From Tulasnella sp. 424 (Eukaryota; Basidiomycota; Agaricomycetes; Cantharellales; Tulasnellaceae), in NCBI GenBank assembly GCA_019633425.1, contig WSUB01000166.1, forward strand, positions 22,059 through 86,058: a stretch of 64,000 bases of DNA, in the 5' to 3' direction. Below are positions 9,565-21,238 of the stretch, in pieces. The notes beneath the pieces were generated by a model. That model was not told where the DNA came from and searched no databases. It was given only the letters and a program-made list of their open reading frames with translations. Numbering within the stretch: the first letter of the stretch is position 1; each line of letters starts with the position of its first letter. A program made the position numbers and the translations under genes.

Positions 9565-12155
9565 GAACGGTGTACTCTCCACCGGAACCTGCAGCGTCGA
9601 TGTCCTGCAAGTTGAACTTTTCGTACATGTGGCCCGTGGATGTTGGATCGGAGTGGGTCGCGTTGAGTTCCTGGGGTGAGAGTTGGTTGAGCAGTCCGGG
9701 GATGGAGCCACCAGTCGAGTACCTAAGAGACGCGCAAAATGGGCCCGATCAGTATAAACAAGTAAATGAGGAAGGGGAGAAGATTGTATGCATACCAGGA
9801 GCAGAACACCGAAGTGAAATATCGATTCGCCATGCCTCTCAAAAGAGCTTTATTCCACTTCTCCGTGCCATTATTCGGAACAGCTCCTCCGCTGGTCCAA
9901 GTACCATTCGACCAGTTGAGATCGCCCTGGGCATTCCCACCAGCGGCGAGGTTCTGAACAGGTAATTGAGATTGGTCCAAGCCGAGTTGATTAGACGGGA
10001 CGAGCGACCAGGACGTCGTGTTCGAGGATAACGTGGGGTAGGCTTTGGTCGAAAGGTTCTTGGGGACGTTGTTCAACGCTTCCATGACGATGTACTGATG
10101 AGGTGGCCACTAGTTCGAGTAGAAATAATCAGTTTACATTCGTAAAAAAAGAGAGCACGATGAAAAACTGATGTCCTCACCGTATTAGGCGCATCCCACT
10201 GCGCACCGCTCGTAATAAACGTAGCAGGGAACGTTCCATTATACTGCGCCAAAACCAATCCTACACTCGCAAACAAGGCTTGCGTCTTACTCTCATCCGC
10301 CAAAACCTCTGTAGGCCAAATATCGTTCCACAAGGGGTAGAAAGCCGCTGCTGAGAAAAATCCGCTTCGGGCGCCGGCGGTCGAGTTGAAGTCGTAGAAA
10401 GCGACTTTTTCGGGGTCCCACATGAGGTCGAGGATGGCGGCTTTGCGGGCTTCGGCTGATTGGCGGTGGGAGGATGCGGTGGCTGCGCGCTTGGAATGGG
10501 AGGAGGAAGAGGAGCTGGAGCGGTCGTAGAGATCTGCGAGGCGGACTTCTGCACCGTCTGTAAGTAAACAAGCACCAAGGACGATGTCAGTGAAAGAGTG
10601 TAAAACGGTCGGTCTTAGTATGAAAATGGAGGAAGAGTACTCACACAAAATACTGTTCAAGTCAACCGGAATCGTACCCCTCACGTTCAACCCTCTCAAC
10701 AACGGCTCCTGATTGGTCGTATTCCCCACAGTCGAAAACGGATATTTGGTCCACCTCGTGCTGTAATCCCAGCCGGTTTCAGCTCCACTCGCCAGCTCGG
10801 CGTACAAGTTGGCTTTTTGGTCGTCCGTGTAGCCCGGGTTGTCGTTCCCGCCGACGACGCCGTTGGCGGATTCGTAGTCTTCGAGGTAGGATTCGGGGCG
10901 TGGTGCGGTGTTGTTGACGGCGTAGTGAGAGACTTTGTAGGTCTTGTTGGTGTATGGTGAGGTGATGGAGATGGTCCGGTTCTTGGCCCACCAGGAGAGC
11001 TCTTTTTCTGCGAGGGGTAGAGCGCGATCGAGGATGGATGTGTCTTTGGTCACATTAACGTAGCGGGAGAGCATCTATTGAACCTCAATAATGTGAGAAC
11101 TCGGTTAAAAGGAAAACCGTCGGCAAAGACATACGTGAATAAACACGGGCGGTTGAGACCGGTTGAGGTAATAAATCCTCCCTCCGTTGGGAATGAAGCC
11201 GAACCGATCCAACTCGTCCATAAAGTTTTGCAGAGTCGAGTTGGCAACATCATACAACTCGGACGTGAGGAGGCCTTCGAGGATCCAATAAGAGTCCCAA
11301 TAATCTATAAAAAGACCCTGGTTGTTAGCCCGGTGGAATTTCCTGGAGCTGGCTGCCAAGGCTTACATTGTTCTCTAAACCGACCACCCGGAACGACGAA
11401 CGTGTGGTTCAGCGGGATCAAGCTGCTTTCGCATCCCGATGGGTTGTTGGGGCAGAGAACTTCGCGATTGGTTTCACGGATGAGGCTCCCCCAGTAGCCG
11501 TTGACGATGCCGGCCCATGCGTGGGACAAAGAGTCCGGAATCGCAGAGGAACTGAGAGCCTTGGGTGACGAGTTGTTGGCGATCGTGGTAGCCGTCAGTT
11601 CCAGACCTTCTCCTTTCTGAATAGATCAAAAGATAAAGTTAGGATATGACGGGCGTGTTTGCGTATGGCCGAAGGCCTTACAAAGTCGGTTTGAACGAAA
11701 TTGGAGATTCCGCCGTACGTCACTGGTTGGCCTTGACTGTTGTTGTAGAGGTTGAAGAAATCCGTCGAGACTTGATCGGCGGACTTGGAAGTTGGCTTGT
11801 CGACGAATGTCTTGGAGTCGGGATACAACTGGGCGATATTGACTGTTTGAAGGAGCTAAACGGGGTGTGAGGCGTCGTTAGCTTTTCCGATGGGCAAAGC
11901 GAGTTCGGTTTCAGGTAGGGGAAGACTTACAGCGCCTGCACAGAAGATATTGCTCGGGCACCATGCTTGCTTTGGGGGGGTGGGGGCTTGGGATGGGAGA
12001 GTGGCGTCTGGGGAGCCGGTTGGGGAAGGGACGGAGGTGGAGACGCTGGTGGGAGTACTGTCTGAGCTGATGCTGGAAGAAGCGGGAGTAGCTGCTTGAG
12101 GTGCAGCTAGGGCACCGCTTGCCACTGCAGCAGCCAGGAGGAAGAGGCGAGCCAT
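9329..12155 (-). CDS. Trehalase, glycoside hydrolase family 37, secreted
   Basis: Hydrolyses alpha,alpha-trehalose to two glucoses. The ATG at 12155 opens a clear signal peptide (MARLFLLAAAVASGALA, then APQ), followed by a Ser/Thr/Pro-rich linker, so the enzyme is probably secreted or vacuolar. GH37 landmarks across several exons: PDSKTFVDKP (~11815), signature 1 PGGRFREQ-YYWDSYW split by an intron (11320-11390), the FIPNGGRIYYLNRSQPP segment (~11170-11210), and GAETGWDYSTRW (~10760). Signature 2, SGAQWDAPN then WPP, is split by the intron near 10110-10190. The protein ends DPMRK with TAA at 9329-9331. Roughly 700 or more residues, as expected for fungal GH37. Its last ~240 bp are also present as a stub at 6128-6366. 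It is convergent with transporter copy B, so the duplication broke in the middle of this gene but left one whole copy. Confidence 0.9.
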
Positions 12156-12867
12156 GGCGGAGAGAAGGGGGGATGAAGATGAGGGGGACTAGCGAGTGCT
12201 GTAGCCCCATCTTGTTGGATTGTGGCTGACTTTATGTATCAGTCATCATCGGTTGCGCATCGTTGTGGCGTCCAGGCTGAAGGTTGAGTGAAGTGGACTT
12301 AGCGCCTCCAATGTCTTGGTCTGAGAGAATCTGGGCGGTGGAGAGTTGTGAGACGTCATTGTACCAGGGACGGGTAAACTGGGTCATGTGGTCGAAGAAC
12401 TCCACCCATGTGGCAAGCGAAACCCCAAACGGCCTCGCTTGTGCCGACGGTGATGCTGCGTCGCCGGCGGCAAGAATAACGAAGAAACGAGCTTATGCAG
12501 CTAATATGTCTCTGGTACTGATGCGAATACCGACGAGGAGAAGACTTTCGGGTGAGCTGAGCGAGATTGAAGCGATGGGCAACCGACGTTTGTCTACGGG
12601 TCGGAGAAATAGGGGCAGTTGTTTGTCCCACCTCAATAAGCCACACCCACGCTTACGATACGGTAGAATTCCAAGAACTTTTCTTTTAAAAAACACGATG
12701 CGTCATAACTTTACTTCGAGGGAATTACATAAGAAGTGGAACCGGGGTGCCCAATGACCACCGACCAGACTGCGGCCATTTGCTCATCGGGAGTGCCCAA
12801 TGACCGGTCCACACCCAATCGATGTTGTACCGCAGAACCCACTCTCGTGCAAGACAACCTTCGATCT
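12156..12867. other. Intergenic, nothing recognised
   Basis: Contains the trehalase promoter (minus strand) and the 3' flank of the RPC9 gene. A 157-codon open frame on + (12284-12757) has no recognisable features and overlaps the presumed promoter; I treat it as chance. Confidence 0.5.
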
Positions 12868-13759
12868 TCAATCGTCTTCATCCATCCCATCTTGGAGATC
12901 ATCTCCACCACCGCCGTAATACGGCGCCTCATCAACATATTGCTGCTCAGGGTGTTGTTCCTGCTCCTCCCACCCACCATCGTCGTAATCCCCCTCGGCA
13001 TCCGCCATCGCAGTCTGACTATCAGTCCCACGGCCAGCATTGGCAACTTCGGGACCTTCCTGCCTGGGAGTTTCGGATAAAGAATTCGCCACGGCTTCCA
13101 GAATCCCGTCCGCGTGGGTTGGGAACCGATCTTCCATCTCTTCGACGATCTAGAAACAAGAAAAATGCGGAAATGACCGCAAGACTTTTCAGAATCACCT
13201 TTGTCCACGCGGATAGAAGGTGAAGTTTAGAGAGAAGTGGAAGCTTACACTATAGAGCATGACGGCGCTATCAGGCGCCAAGTTGACAATCTGCAGCTTC
13301 TCGGCCTTGGTCAAGTCCCATTGCCGTAGTTCTTTCAAAAGCCCTCGCATCGATTCTTCATCCTGCCTCAAAGTAGGCAGAGGTGCTTTCGAGAGGTACG
13401 CGAGAGTCTGAAGTAAACCCAAAACACAGATTTTAGGTTCAGTCGCATAATCACCAAATTTCTCTCGGGCCACGCTCTCACTTGATCTCGCACTTGAACC
13501 AAGTTCTCCCCAACATCGTACCGCTTCCTCTTTGAACCAGGGGGAGCGGGAGCGGGAGCTGGAAGACCTTTCTCTCTCGTCACAGGAACGTCGGAGCCGG
13601 CGTCTGCGGCAGCGTCGTCCGCATCCGCTCTTTTCTGCTCCTGCAGGAATTTGTAGACTTCAAAGTTGGAGAGCAGTGCCGACCGGTTGCTAACGACCTA
13701 ACTCCCGCAAGTCAGGCAAAGAATAAAGAATAAAAGAGCAACCGATGCTGTACCTCCAT
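12868..13759 (-). CDS. RPC17: DNA-directed RNA polymerase III subunit RPC9 (RPC17/CRCP-like)
   Basis: Subunit of the Pol III stalk (C17), an Rpb4-family protein that pairs with C25 and takes part in initiation at tRNA and 5S genes in the nucleus. Four exons fit: 13759-13754 (only ATGGAG), 13697-13482, 13407-13249 and 13149-12868, all with GT-AG introns, giving about 220 residues. The N-terminus reads MEVVSNRSALLSNFEV, matching the family's start. The diagnostic HRDC-like core LTKAEKLQIVNLAPDSAV lies at ~13310-13260, followed by EEMEDRF. An Ala/Pro-rich insert sits after residue 30, and the C-terminal tail is very acidic (Asp/Glu/Gly), as in fungal C17. It is divergent from the F-box/WD gene, with only 267 bp between their starts. 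Confidence 0.88.
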
Positions 13760-14026
13760 ACATAAGATGATCGAATGACTCTCCTTACGGGACTCGGGGT
13801 GACTACCTGGTGTGGTGGCGGTGACGAACAAATTAGGAAAGCGCGAGAAAACCGGAGCCGAGGGAAAAAAAATAACGGCGAATTCACTCCGCCCCTTCAA
13901 AAACGATGAACGTACTCCAATTTGTCCCACCAAATTTTTACGCTGGGTACCGCTAATGTGAGCAGGCATTGTATCCAACCGTTTAGATAATCGCTAATCT
14001 CCTCTCGATTTAGCTTACTCATCGGC

Positions 14027-15865
14027 ATGACGATCACAACACAGGCCCCACCACCAGGCCTGCAGCTCGAGCCAACTGCAACAGGAGGCATAACCTCTCT
14101 CCCAATAGAAATCATCTATGTCATCCTAGACTACCTATCTCCTCCCGAAATATGCAAACTTGCCCTTGTTTCTCGGTTGTTTCACCACTTTGTACGTTTC
14201 ACCACCCCGTTTAACCAGTTTTCCTCCTCTAACCACTCTTTCCCTCTCTCTACTTAGATCTCGTCTTACTGGTCTCACTACCACACACTCAACCCACGGC
14301 CTTCCCTGACCCTCACCGAATCCATCAAGCACCACTGGACACCCGCCCAACTCGCGCTGCACAACCACACCTCCGACCTGAGCTGGTCCAATCGCGCGGG
14401 CGCGGCCCAAGAGCTCCTGCAAATCGGGAAAATACCACCTCAACCCGTTATGGCGATCGGATCGAACAGGATATTCGTATCGACTTTGCTCAAAGTGACG
14501 ATGTTGAACTTGGCGGTCAAGTTGCCGCCGAGGAGACCGAGGTTGGACATCACCTGGCCCCAAGCTGTTGTCAGCGGTGCTGGAGATATCCCTGAACCTT
14601 CAAGTTCGAATCGCAGTCCCAATACGAGACGGCGCACGGCCATCACAGACGTAACAGGCATGATCGTACCCCACAACGACGATGGCCCAAATTCCACGCT
14701 GTGCATCGGCACCGCAGACGGTCGCGTCGCTCGTTTCCACATCAACCCCTCGACCAACGCCCCACACACACGCCATCGCGCTCAAAGTTCCAAACCGTTG
14801 CTACAGATAACCGAAACCGCTCGATACCCACATCCTAAATGTCGCGTCAACGCGTTAATACAAGAATCTCCCGCCATGACCAGCGACTCGACCTCGTCTT
14901 CATCGGACTTGATGGCCTCGTTAGCGCATCACGTCATACCAGGCTACCGCGGACTCGTATCCCTATACCACATCAAGGCGCCTTGGACTCCACCTCAATC
15001 GTTACTTTTACCTGGAATGCCTGTGTGTGGGCTCCTCTCGTCCAGCGCTACGGCGAACTCGCCGTACATCGCCGTCGGAACTCGCGAGAACACATCATCC
15101 AATTCGACGACGACGACGTTGGATTCCCATAACGACGAGTGGTGGACCCACCATCCTCTCAAGCATTCCAGACACTGGCCCAAAGCGATCTACGCTTCGT
15201 CACCTGGGATCGCCGTGCACCCCCTATCCCCCACTCAGCTCTCGCCCGATCCACTCGCTCTCCTCGCGCCCCTCTCACGAAGCGGTACCATGGCTAGTTC
15301 AGGTACATCCCAACCACCCCGGAGAAAAATGCTCAACGCACCTTACGCGATGTGCGCACCTAGCCCCACAGCGCCCTTCGGCTCCTCATCCAACATCATC
15401 TTGAGCGGTTGGTACGACAGCCACGTCCTCGTTCACGACCTGCGCGTACCACCAACTTCCCTGTCCTCAACATCATCAGCTTCGCCCGCTCCACTAAGCC
15501 CCGTCCTCTCATTCCACGACCGGTTCACCGACTCGGCAGTCTACTCCCTCGGCATGGGCGGTGGCTCCGGTTCGCACATCGTAGCGGGGATGGCGTCGCA
15601 TGGGGTCCTCGAAATCTTTGATGCCCGGAATCCTAGACGGAGCTGGGGTTTATACTCCCCAGGCAAGACTTCCGCTTCTGTGTATCAGCTTCATGTCGAA
15701 GGTTCAAGGATATGGGGTTTGACAGATCGACTGTTCGTAGTAGACATGGGACCCGAGGCGCAAGGATCCGATATCACGCCTATGCTTTGGGTCCATCACG
15801 CAGATTCCATTAGACCTAGACCAGATAGACCTGCAAGAATGCAATCACGGAATTTTGGCCCCTAA
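14027..15865 (+). CDS. F-box protein with WD-repeat-like C-terminus
   Basis: Probable substrate adaptor of an SCF ubiquitin ligase. Exon 1 is 14027-14191 and exon 2 is 14258-15865, separated by a 66-nt GT-AG intron in phase 0, giving about 590 residues. The F-box is at residues ~22-58 (TSLPIEIIYVILDYLSPPEI then LALVSRLFHHF). The rest has beta-propeller-like strands: STLCIGTADGRVARFHINP (~14700), SGWYDSHVLVHDLRVP (~15408) and VAGMASHGVLEIFDARNP (~15580) look like WD repeats ending in 'V-x-D/F-D'. Ser/Pro-rich inserts break up the propeller. The number of blades is not certain by eye and the substrate is unknown. No introns are needed in the large exon. Confidence 0.8.
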
Positions 15866-16326
15866 GAAACCCTGCGAGCACACGGTGTTTGGACGATTGA
15901 TGAACAAACCAAAATGCATAGAGAATCCGAGGCTTATGGGTAAAGAGATGCGATGCGTATGTACAGGCGAGGGGAAGCACAGTATCAAACAAAAGAAATA
16001 ATGAAACGGAGGAGTGGAGCGAAGAAAAGGGGAAAAAATGCTAGCAACAATTCGTCAGGGGATACATGCAACAGGGCCTGGCAGAGGCAGATGGTTCGAA
16101 AGAAGCGGTAGCGGCTAAAAGGGATAAAAATGCATGGTGGTTGTACAATTGTCCGATGAACGGTCATGAAGGGGTATATTGTGGGTCATCAGTTGCGACT
16201 GGCCCATCCAAGAAGCCCAGACTTAGAGTCTGGGGGAGCGGTGTCACTGGCTTGGCGTGGCTCAAGAACGAGACTGAAAAAGGCAAGATCAGCTAGTCTC
16301 CTTGAACTAACTCGTGGACCTAGCCC
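15866..16326. other. Convergent 3' region
   Basis: Lies between the ends of the F-box/WD gene (+) and the RasGEF gene (-). No coding frame or repeat was recognised; it is probably 3' UTR and terminator sequence for both. Confidence 0.5.
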
Positions 16327-19300
16327 CTACCTCCGTCGGTACAGATCCTGCAAGTCACCCGTATTCTTGGACTTTTCGATGACATTGCTCAGATACTTTT
16401 GGATCTCGGGAACAGCTTGAAGATTGTATGGCATAGTTTGGAAACGTTGGACGTCTGCGCGAAGGGATAAAACACGGTTATTTCACATTGATGCGGGTGA
16501 GACAGAAGATAATATACCTTGCACGATACGGGCAAGTCGATAGTACTTGATGAAATTGATAAGTCGTCGGTTCTCATCTAAAGGTGAGGGACGGGAACTG
16601 GGATTGCCCTCGCGGCAGAAAGTCAAGTCGGTAAGGTATAGACCTATAATGATGGCGTTAGCGGTTATGATCCTTCTTCGCGAACAAGCTGGACTCAAAA
16701 CTCACCCAAGAAGGGAACTGCAGGAGGAGCCGTGGCTCGCAATGTCTCTCGATACACCCCGTAGTTCTTTGCATGATCGGTCAAACGCCTCATTACGTCG
16801 AGTTGGGCCTTATACTTTGCAGAGAGATGGGACCACGTCTTTGTCAATCGGGTGATAGTGGAAGAGTCCAGGGCGGCCAGGATGGAGCGCATAGTGCTGT
16901 AATTGTGAAGCCCGATGCAACGCTAGGAAAAACCACGTTAGCGACGTTCGGCAGTGAGCGAAAACGAATGAATACTCACGTCAGCCACCTTGATAAAGTA
17001 CTTGAGCAAGCCAGCCCGCTTCTTCTGATCAGTCTCGCCCAAAATGGATTCGGAGACCCAGCCAGTAACTGCAGTACTAAAGGAACTGATCGCTTTGACG
17101 TGAGTTGCCTTGGCGCCAGCCTTTCCGAGCTCAATGAGTTCCTGTGCAGGAACTTCCGAGTAGAGCTTAGCTTCCATGAGGGTAAGTTGCCGAGCAACCT
17201 CCAAAGCTTCCAGTTCAGTAACTGGTGTGTCGAGCTCGCTCAGACGCGAGTTCACCGTTCGCTTGACGATTGGCGCAGGCATTTCACCAGTTGGAGTGGT
17301 TGACGTGGTTCCCTCTCGGCCTGGAAGGAGCTGTGCCCCGGTCCGGGTCCTGTCCATAGGCCTCGTTCCGCCACGTCGGATCCGCATGATCTCCGCATAG
17401 ACGGCAGTTTTGATGAGCCCCACAACGTTGGTCAGCGAGACATCGGTACCTGGCGGGAGTGGTTGGTCGACGAGCTCCTGCAATTGTGGCAAAACCTCAT
17501 CGTCCGTCTCGGTGACCCAATAATGATCGATCCACATCTTGATGCAGCGAGCAACGCGGATGCGCATGAATGGCAACTTCATTTCGAATTCCTGGCGCTC
17601 GCTAGTGGGCCAATTGGGGGAAGGCTGCACGTTCCAGCGGTTGATCAACGCGTCCACAAACTTTGAAGGAGTCGTGAAGAGGCGGAATGTAAGCAAAAAG
17701 GCCGTTACGAAGGAACGATCGGGAGTGGAGCTGAGTGGCGCTATCTTGATGATCATGACTTCCAACGATGCAGCAATAAGCTGTTGAGAATCGTTGACGA
17801 GAAGGTCTCTTGGGTCGTACATCGCATCGACGAATTCTGGAGGAGCAGAGGGAGTAGCAGGAAGATCGCCGTGGATAAGCTTCTCTTCGAATGCGGCTGT
17901 TGCAGCTTGTGTTTCTTCTGGCTCGCCCGAGTCCTCTTCACCTGACCCTGATCTAGCAGGGACGCCGGACGAGTCACGAGCATCTTCCACTTCTTCGAGG
18001 TGCGCAGGAGCAAGGGAAACGCTGTCTCGGTCGGACGAAGTAGACGTGCGTGGCTTGACTTCCGGTGCATCCAGCGACGTTCGAGGGGACGATTCCTCGG
18101 GGCTAGCAGACGTAGATAACTTGGAGAGATCGGTGCTTTGAGATGAGCGGGAAGAGGGTAACTCGGCCAGGGGGTTGAGACTGTCCGAGACCACAAGAAG
18201 AGGAATTGCGGGTGAAGGAGTGACGTCGTTCTCCGGCTGGGACGGCGGAATAGGCGTACTGTCGTCCTCGGCCTCGCTATCCTCGGGAGCTTCAACTGAC
18301 AGGCGGTCCTTGGGGAAGCGAACAGTTTCCTCCCCTTCTTCCGTTGGCTCCTCATCCACCTCTTCCGGCAAATCTTCGGCGACCGCTTCTGACGGACGTC
18401 GGAAAGCGCTGCTACCGCGGACAGGACTGGCGTCCGAGTCCGCCCGTCGTCGGCTCGGAATACCTTCGCTAACCGAGGCTGAAGCAGCATGGGTCTTGTG
18501 CCGAATCGGAGGAACATGCGGCTGGGACATCGAGTGATGATGGCCTAGACGGAAAGCAACCGACTTGGGCGTGCTTGGGGGAGATGAGGAGGTACGAGAG
18601 GATGCGACAGATGGCGGTGACGTGTGAGTCGGCGTTTCGCTCGACTGGACGAAGGCGATGTTAATCACGAATTCTTCGTCGCCCATCCTGGTGCTGAGAC
18701 ACATATTTACGGCCTTGACGCACTCGCCACCAGCGCGTAACGTGCCAGTCGCAGCTTGCAAGGCCCTGTTCTTCTCGTCATCCTCCGACGTGATCGGCTC
18801 GTCGGCTAACATGTCCTTGACAGCTTCCACGATTTCATTGGTTGCGGCGTACAAAGCCAGGCGGGCTTGTCTGAGGATGGCCATCTCCCGCGGTTTCGCT
18901 TCACAAATATCCTGGTGGGCTTCCAACGCGTCAACCAAAGTCAGGAGGTAGCGAACTTGGTCCACGGTCTTGCGGGTCATTTCGATCAAATGCCCTTTGC
19001 TTGAAGCGTGCGAGAAACGAGAGTGAGAGTGGATATGACCAATAAAGGCCGCGATGACAGAGAGTAATCGGTCGTGCGTGATGCGCAAGGTCCCTAAGGC
19101 CTGGGAGCTGGTGCACACTCCTGACGGGAAGTAGCTGTCCGAATCTGAACCCAGACTCTCCGATCCGGTCAAGGACGAGTCATATGAGGACAGGGACGAA
19201 ACGCTGCTAATGGAGTATTTGGGCTTGCGATAGGGCGCTGACGCATCTCGAACGGGTGAGCGATAAAGAAGTGGCTGTTGAGCCCCAACTCCTCGATTGC

Positions 19301-21238
19301 TACTCAGGCGCTTTTGTGCCATGGCCGCACTCTCCGGGGAATACGTTTCGATCTGACTAGGGAACACCGGTCCTTTCCCCTTGGGGTCGTGGAGACTCCT
19401 TGGGCGATACGTGCTGGCGGAGGATTCGCGAGCCCGACCGGACCAGGAATCCCGCTCGCCCGAAGACGCCGCGTCAGACGCCGATGACTGACTGAGAGTT
19501 GGCGACTCCGCATCGTCTCCGTCTTGGTCCTTGTCCCTTTCGTCTCTGGCACTGGGGTCTACTGAGGCAGGCAGATCCCTGCTGTACAAAGCCGAGGTGG
19601 AGGATGGTTTTCTAAAGTGCCGAGACTCGTCCTGACTGCTCCGACTGCTTTGCGTAGCGCTAGAGCCGGTACTGCTCCCCGCATGCATTGGGGCAGATTG
19701 GCTGCTCCTGGATCCGGACGTAGAATGTCCCATAGAGGGAGCGGCGTAGGCGTCATCCATGCCTGGCGCTCCCGCAAACAGCCGATCCGGTGGTAGCTCG
19801 ATACCGCATTCGAGTGCTATAGCCAAAAATTTCTTCACATGACCATAGACCTCGTCTCCGCGTCGGACCATATCTTGCAATTCACGGAGCCGCTCGGGAC
19901 TTAGTGGTGCCTTCTTGCCCTCACCCTCGGCATCCGCCGCGGCTTGAGCAGCTTGCCCCTTCTCCGAGGCGGTTCGTGCCTGACCGACAAGAGCAGCGAG
20001 CTCGCTTAGGACACGTTTCCGTTGCTGAGCCAGCCGTGGATTGCTAGAGGCTAATCTCAGTGCCGAGTACGTAAGGTAAAAAAAATCCCGGGTCGACCCA
20101 CTTTTCCAAATTGGCCGAGTCCTTGTTCAGACAATCGCATGTCGAGAGAACCGATCGTACGCAGGAAATGATGCAGGCTGTCGAAGGCTGAAAATGGGTA
20201 ACTCGGTTCATCTTTACGGCATTTTGGAGCAGGGCGAGGGCGTGAACCATAGGGATCATAATCGGAGGACATGACGCTCGGCGATCCCTGAGCAAAGAAC
20301 GAAGATGAGAAGCGAACACGAAACGGGGTGATGAATTGGGACGCACAAAACCGACTCGCTCATTTCTGAAGGATCGGTTCCAGACGGTGAGGCTGGGCGG
20401 TTGTGTCGTTTCGATCTAGCCTTCTTTTTGCCTGTGGACTGCAAAGGATATCGGTCAGGGTACGAAAGCCTTTGTCGTGGAAGTGGCTTACCCTTTGCCT
20501 ACTTGAGGAAGCGCCGCTCCCACTCCCGGATAGGGCGTGGTCGCGGGGTACTTGAGCATGACTTTCTTGGGCTCCATCCGGCACCGTCACCATGGTGAGC
20601 CCTGAGAGCTCCGCCGCCGCCGCAAAGGCCGTTGCATCGGTAGAGATGTAGTTACTGGGAAACCACCCTCGCCTGCCGTCCAACTCTCCATCCCACCAGC
20701 CTGTAGGGTCGCGATTCAGGACATGAATAACTTCCCCAGCTTGGAACTTCAAACAGGTCGTGTTCCCAGGCTGAGGATTGAAGTCGTGCATCGCGATCAC
20801 ATAGTCCGGATCGTATACCAGTGTGGGTGGAGCTGCTGGATGGGACTGAGCAGTTGCGCTAGAATGGCTTGCCATACGCGAATGTTGAGCAGAGGGATGA
20901 CGCCGTGTTGGATGCGAGTCAGGATCATCGTAGGCCAGTCCTTCGTATGCACCTTGACTCTGTTCTTCAACAGGTTGAAGCGCCGGGGGCGCTCGAACAT
21001 CGCGTTCTAACGCTCCTCGGTGATGTACATATGGATCGTGTGCTTGAAGTTGGGAATCGTATGGATAGGCGCCTGACGTATAGTTTTCATGAGGACGTTC
21101 GTAGTAAGCAGCCGAGGCAGCTGCGTAGGCTTCCGTGGCGGTATATGGCACAGAGTCGCGAGATTGAGAGCCGGAGCCGGAAGCGAGCCGGACGTCTTGA
21201 GTGTTGATGGTGGGTAATGTTCGGGCTGAAGTGGCCAT
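16327..21238 (-). CDS. Ras guanine-nucleotide exchange factor, SH3-RasGEFN-RasGEF (Cdc25-like)
   Basis: Activates Ras by GDP/GTP exchange at the membrane, upstream of cAMP-PKA and MAPK signalling. The exons fit as 21238-20492, 20438-20352, 20287-20102, 20024-16980 and three short C-terminal exons down to TAG at 16329-16327, about 1,500 residues. ATG 21238 starts MATSARTLPTINTQ. SH3 domain at residues ~146-200 (YVIAMHDFNPQPGN..., GWWDGELDGRRGWFPSNYI). A very long Ser/Pro/Glu-rich, probably disordered linker follows (~19860-17900). RasGEFN lies around 17850-17460 (LIAASLEVMIIKIAPLSS, FLLTFRLFTTPSKFVDAL). The catalytic RasGEF domain starts ~17235 (TELEALEVARQLTLME) and continues through FIKVAD-RCIGLHNYSTM and LYLTDLTFCREGNPS to DLYRRR at the end. 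The second donor (gttttg, 20351) is weak; the other junctions are in frame with normal signals. Confidence 0.88.

Noticed and set aside
12284..12757. 157-codon + frame between trehalase and RPC9
   Set aside because: No family features, and it overlaps the presumed trehalase promoter.
17753..18517. 254-codon minus-strand frame inside the RasGEF gene
   Set aside because: It is an alternative frame of the same-strand coding exon with Arg/Ser/Leu-rich shadow composition; the RasGEFN frame is the real one.
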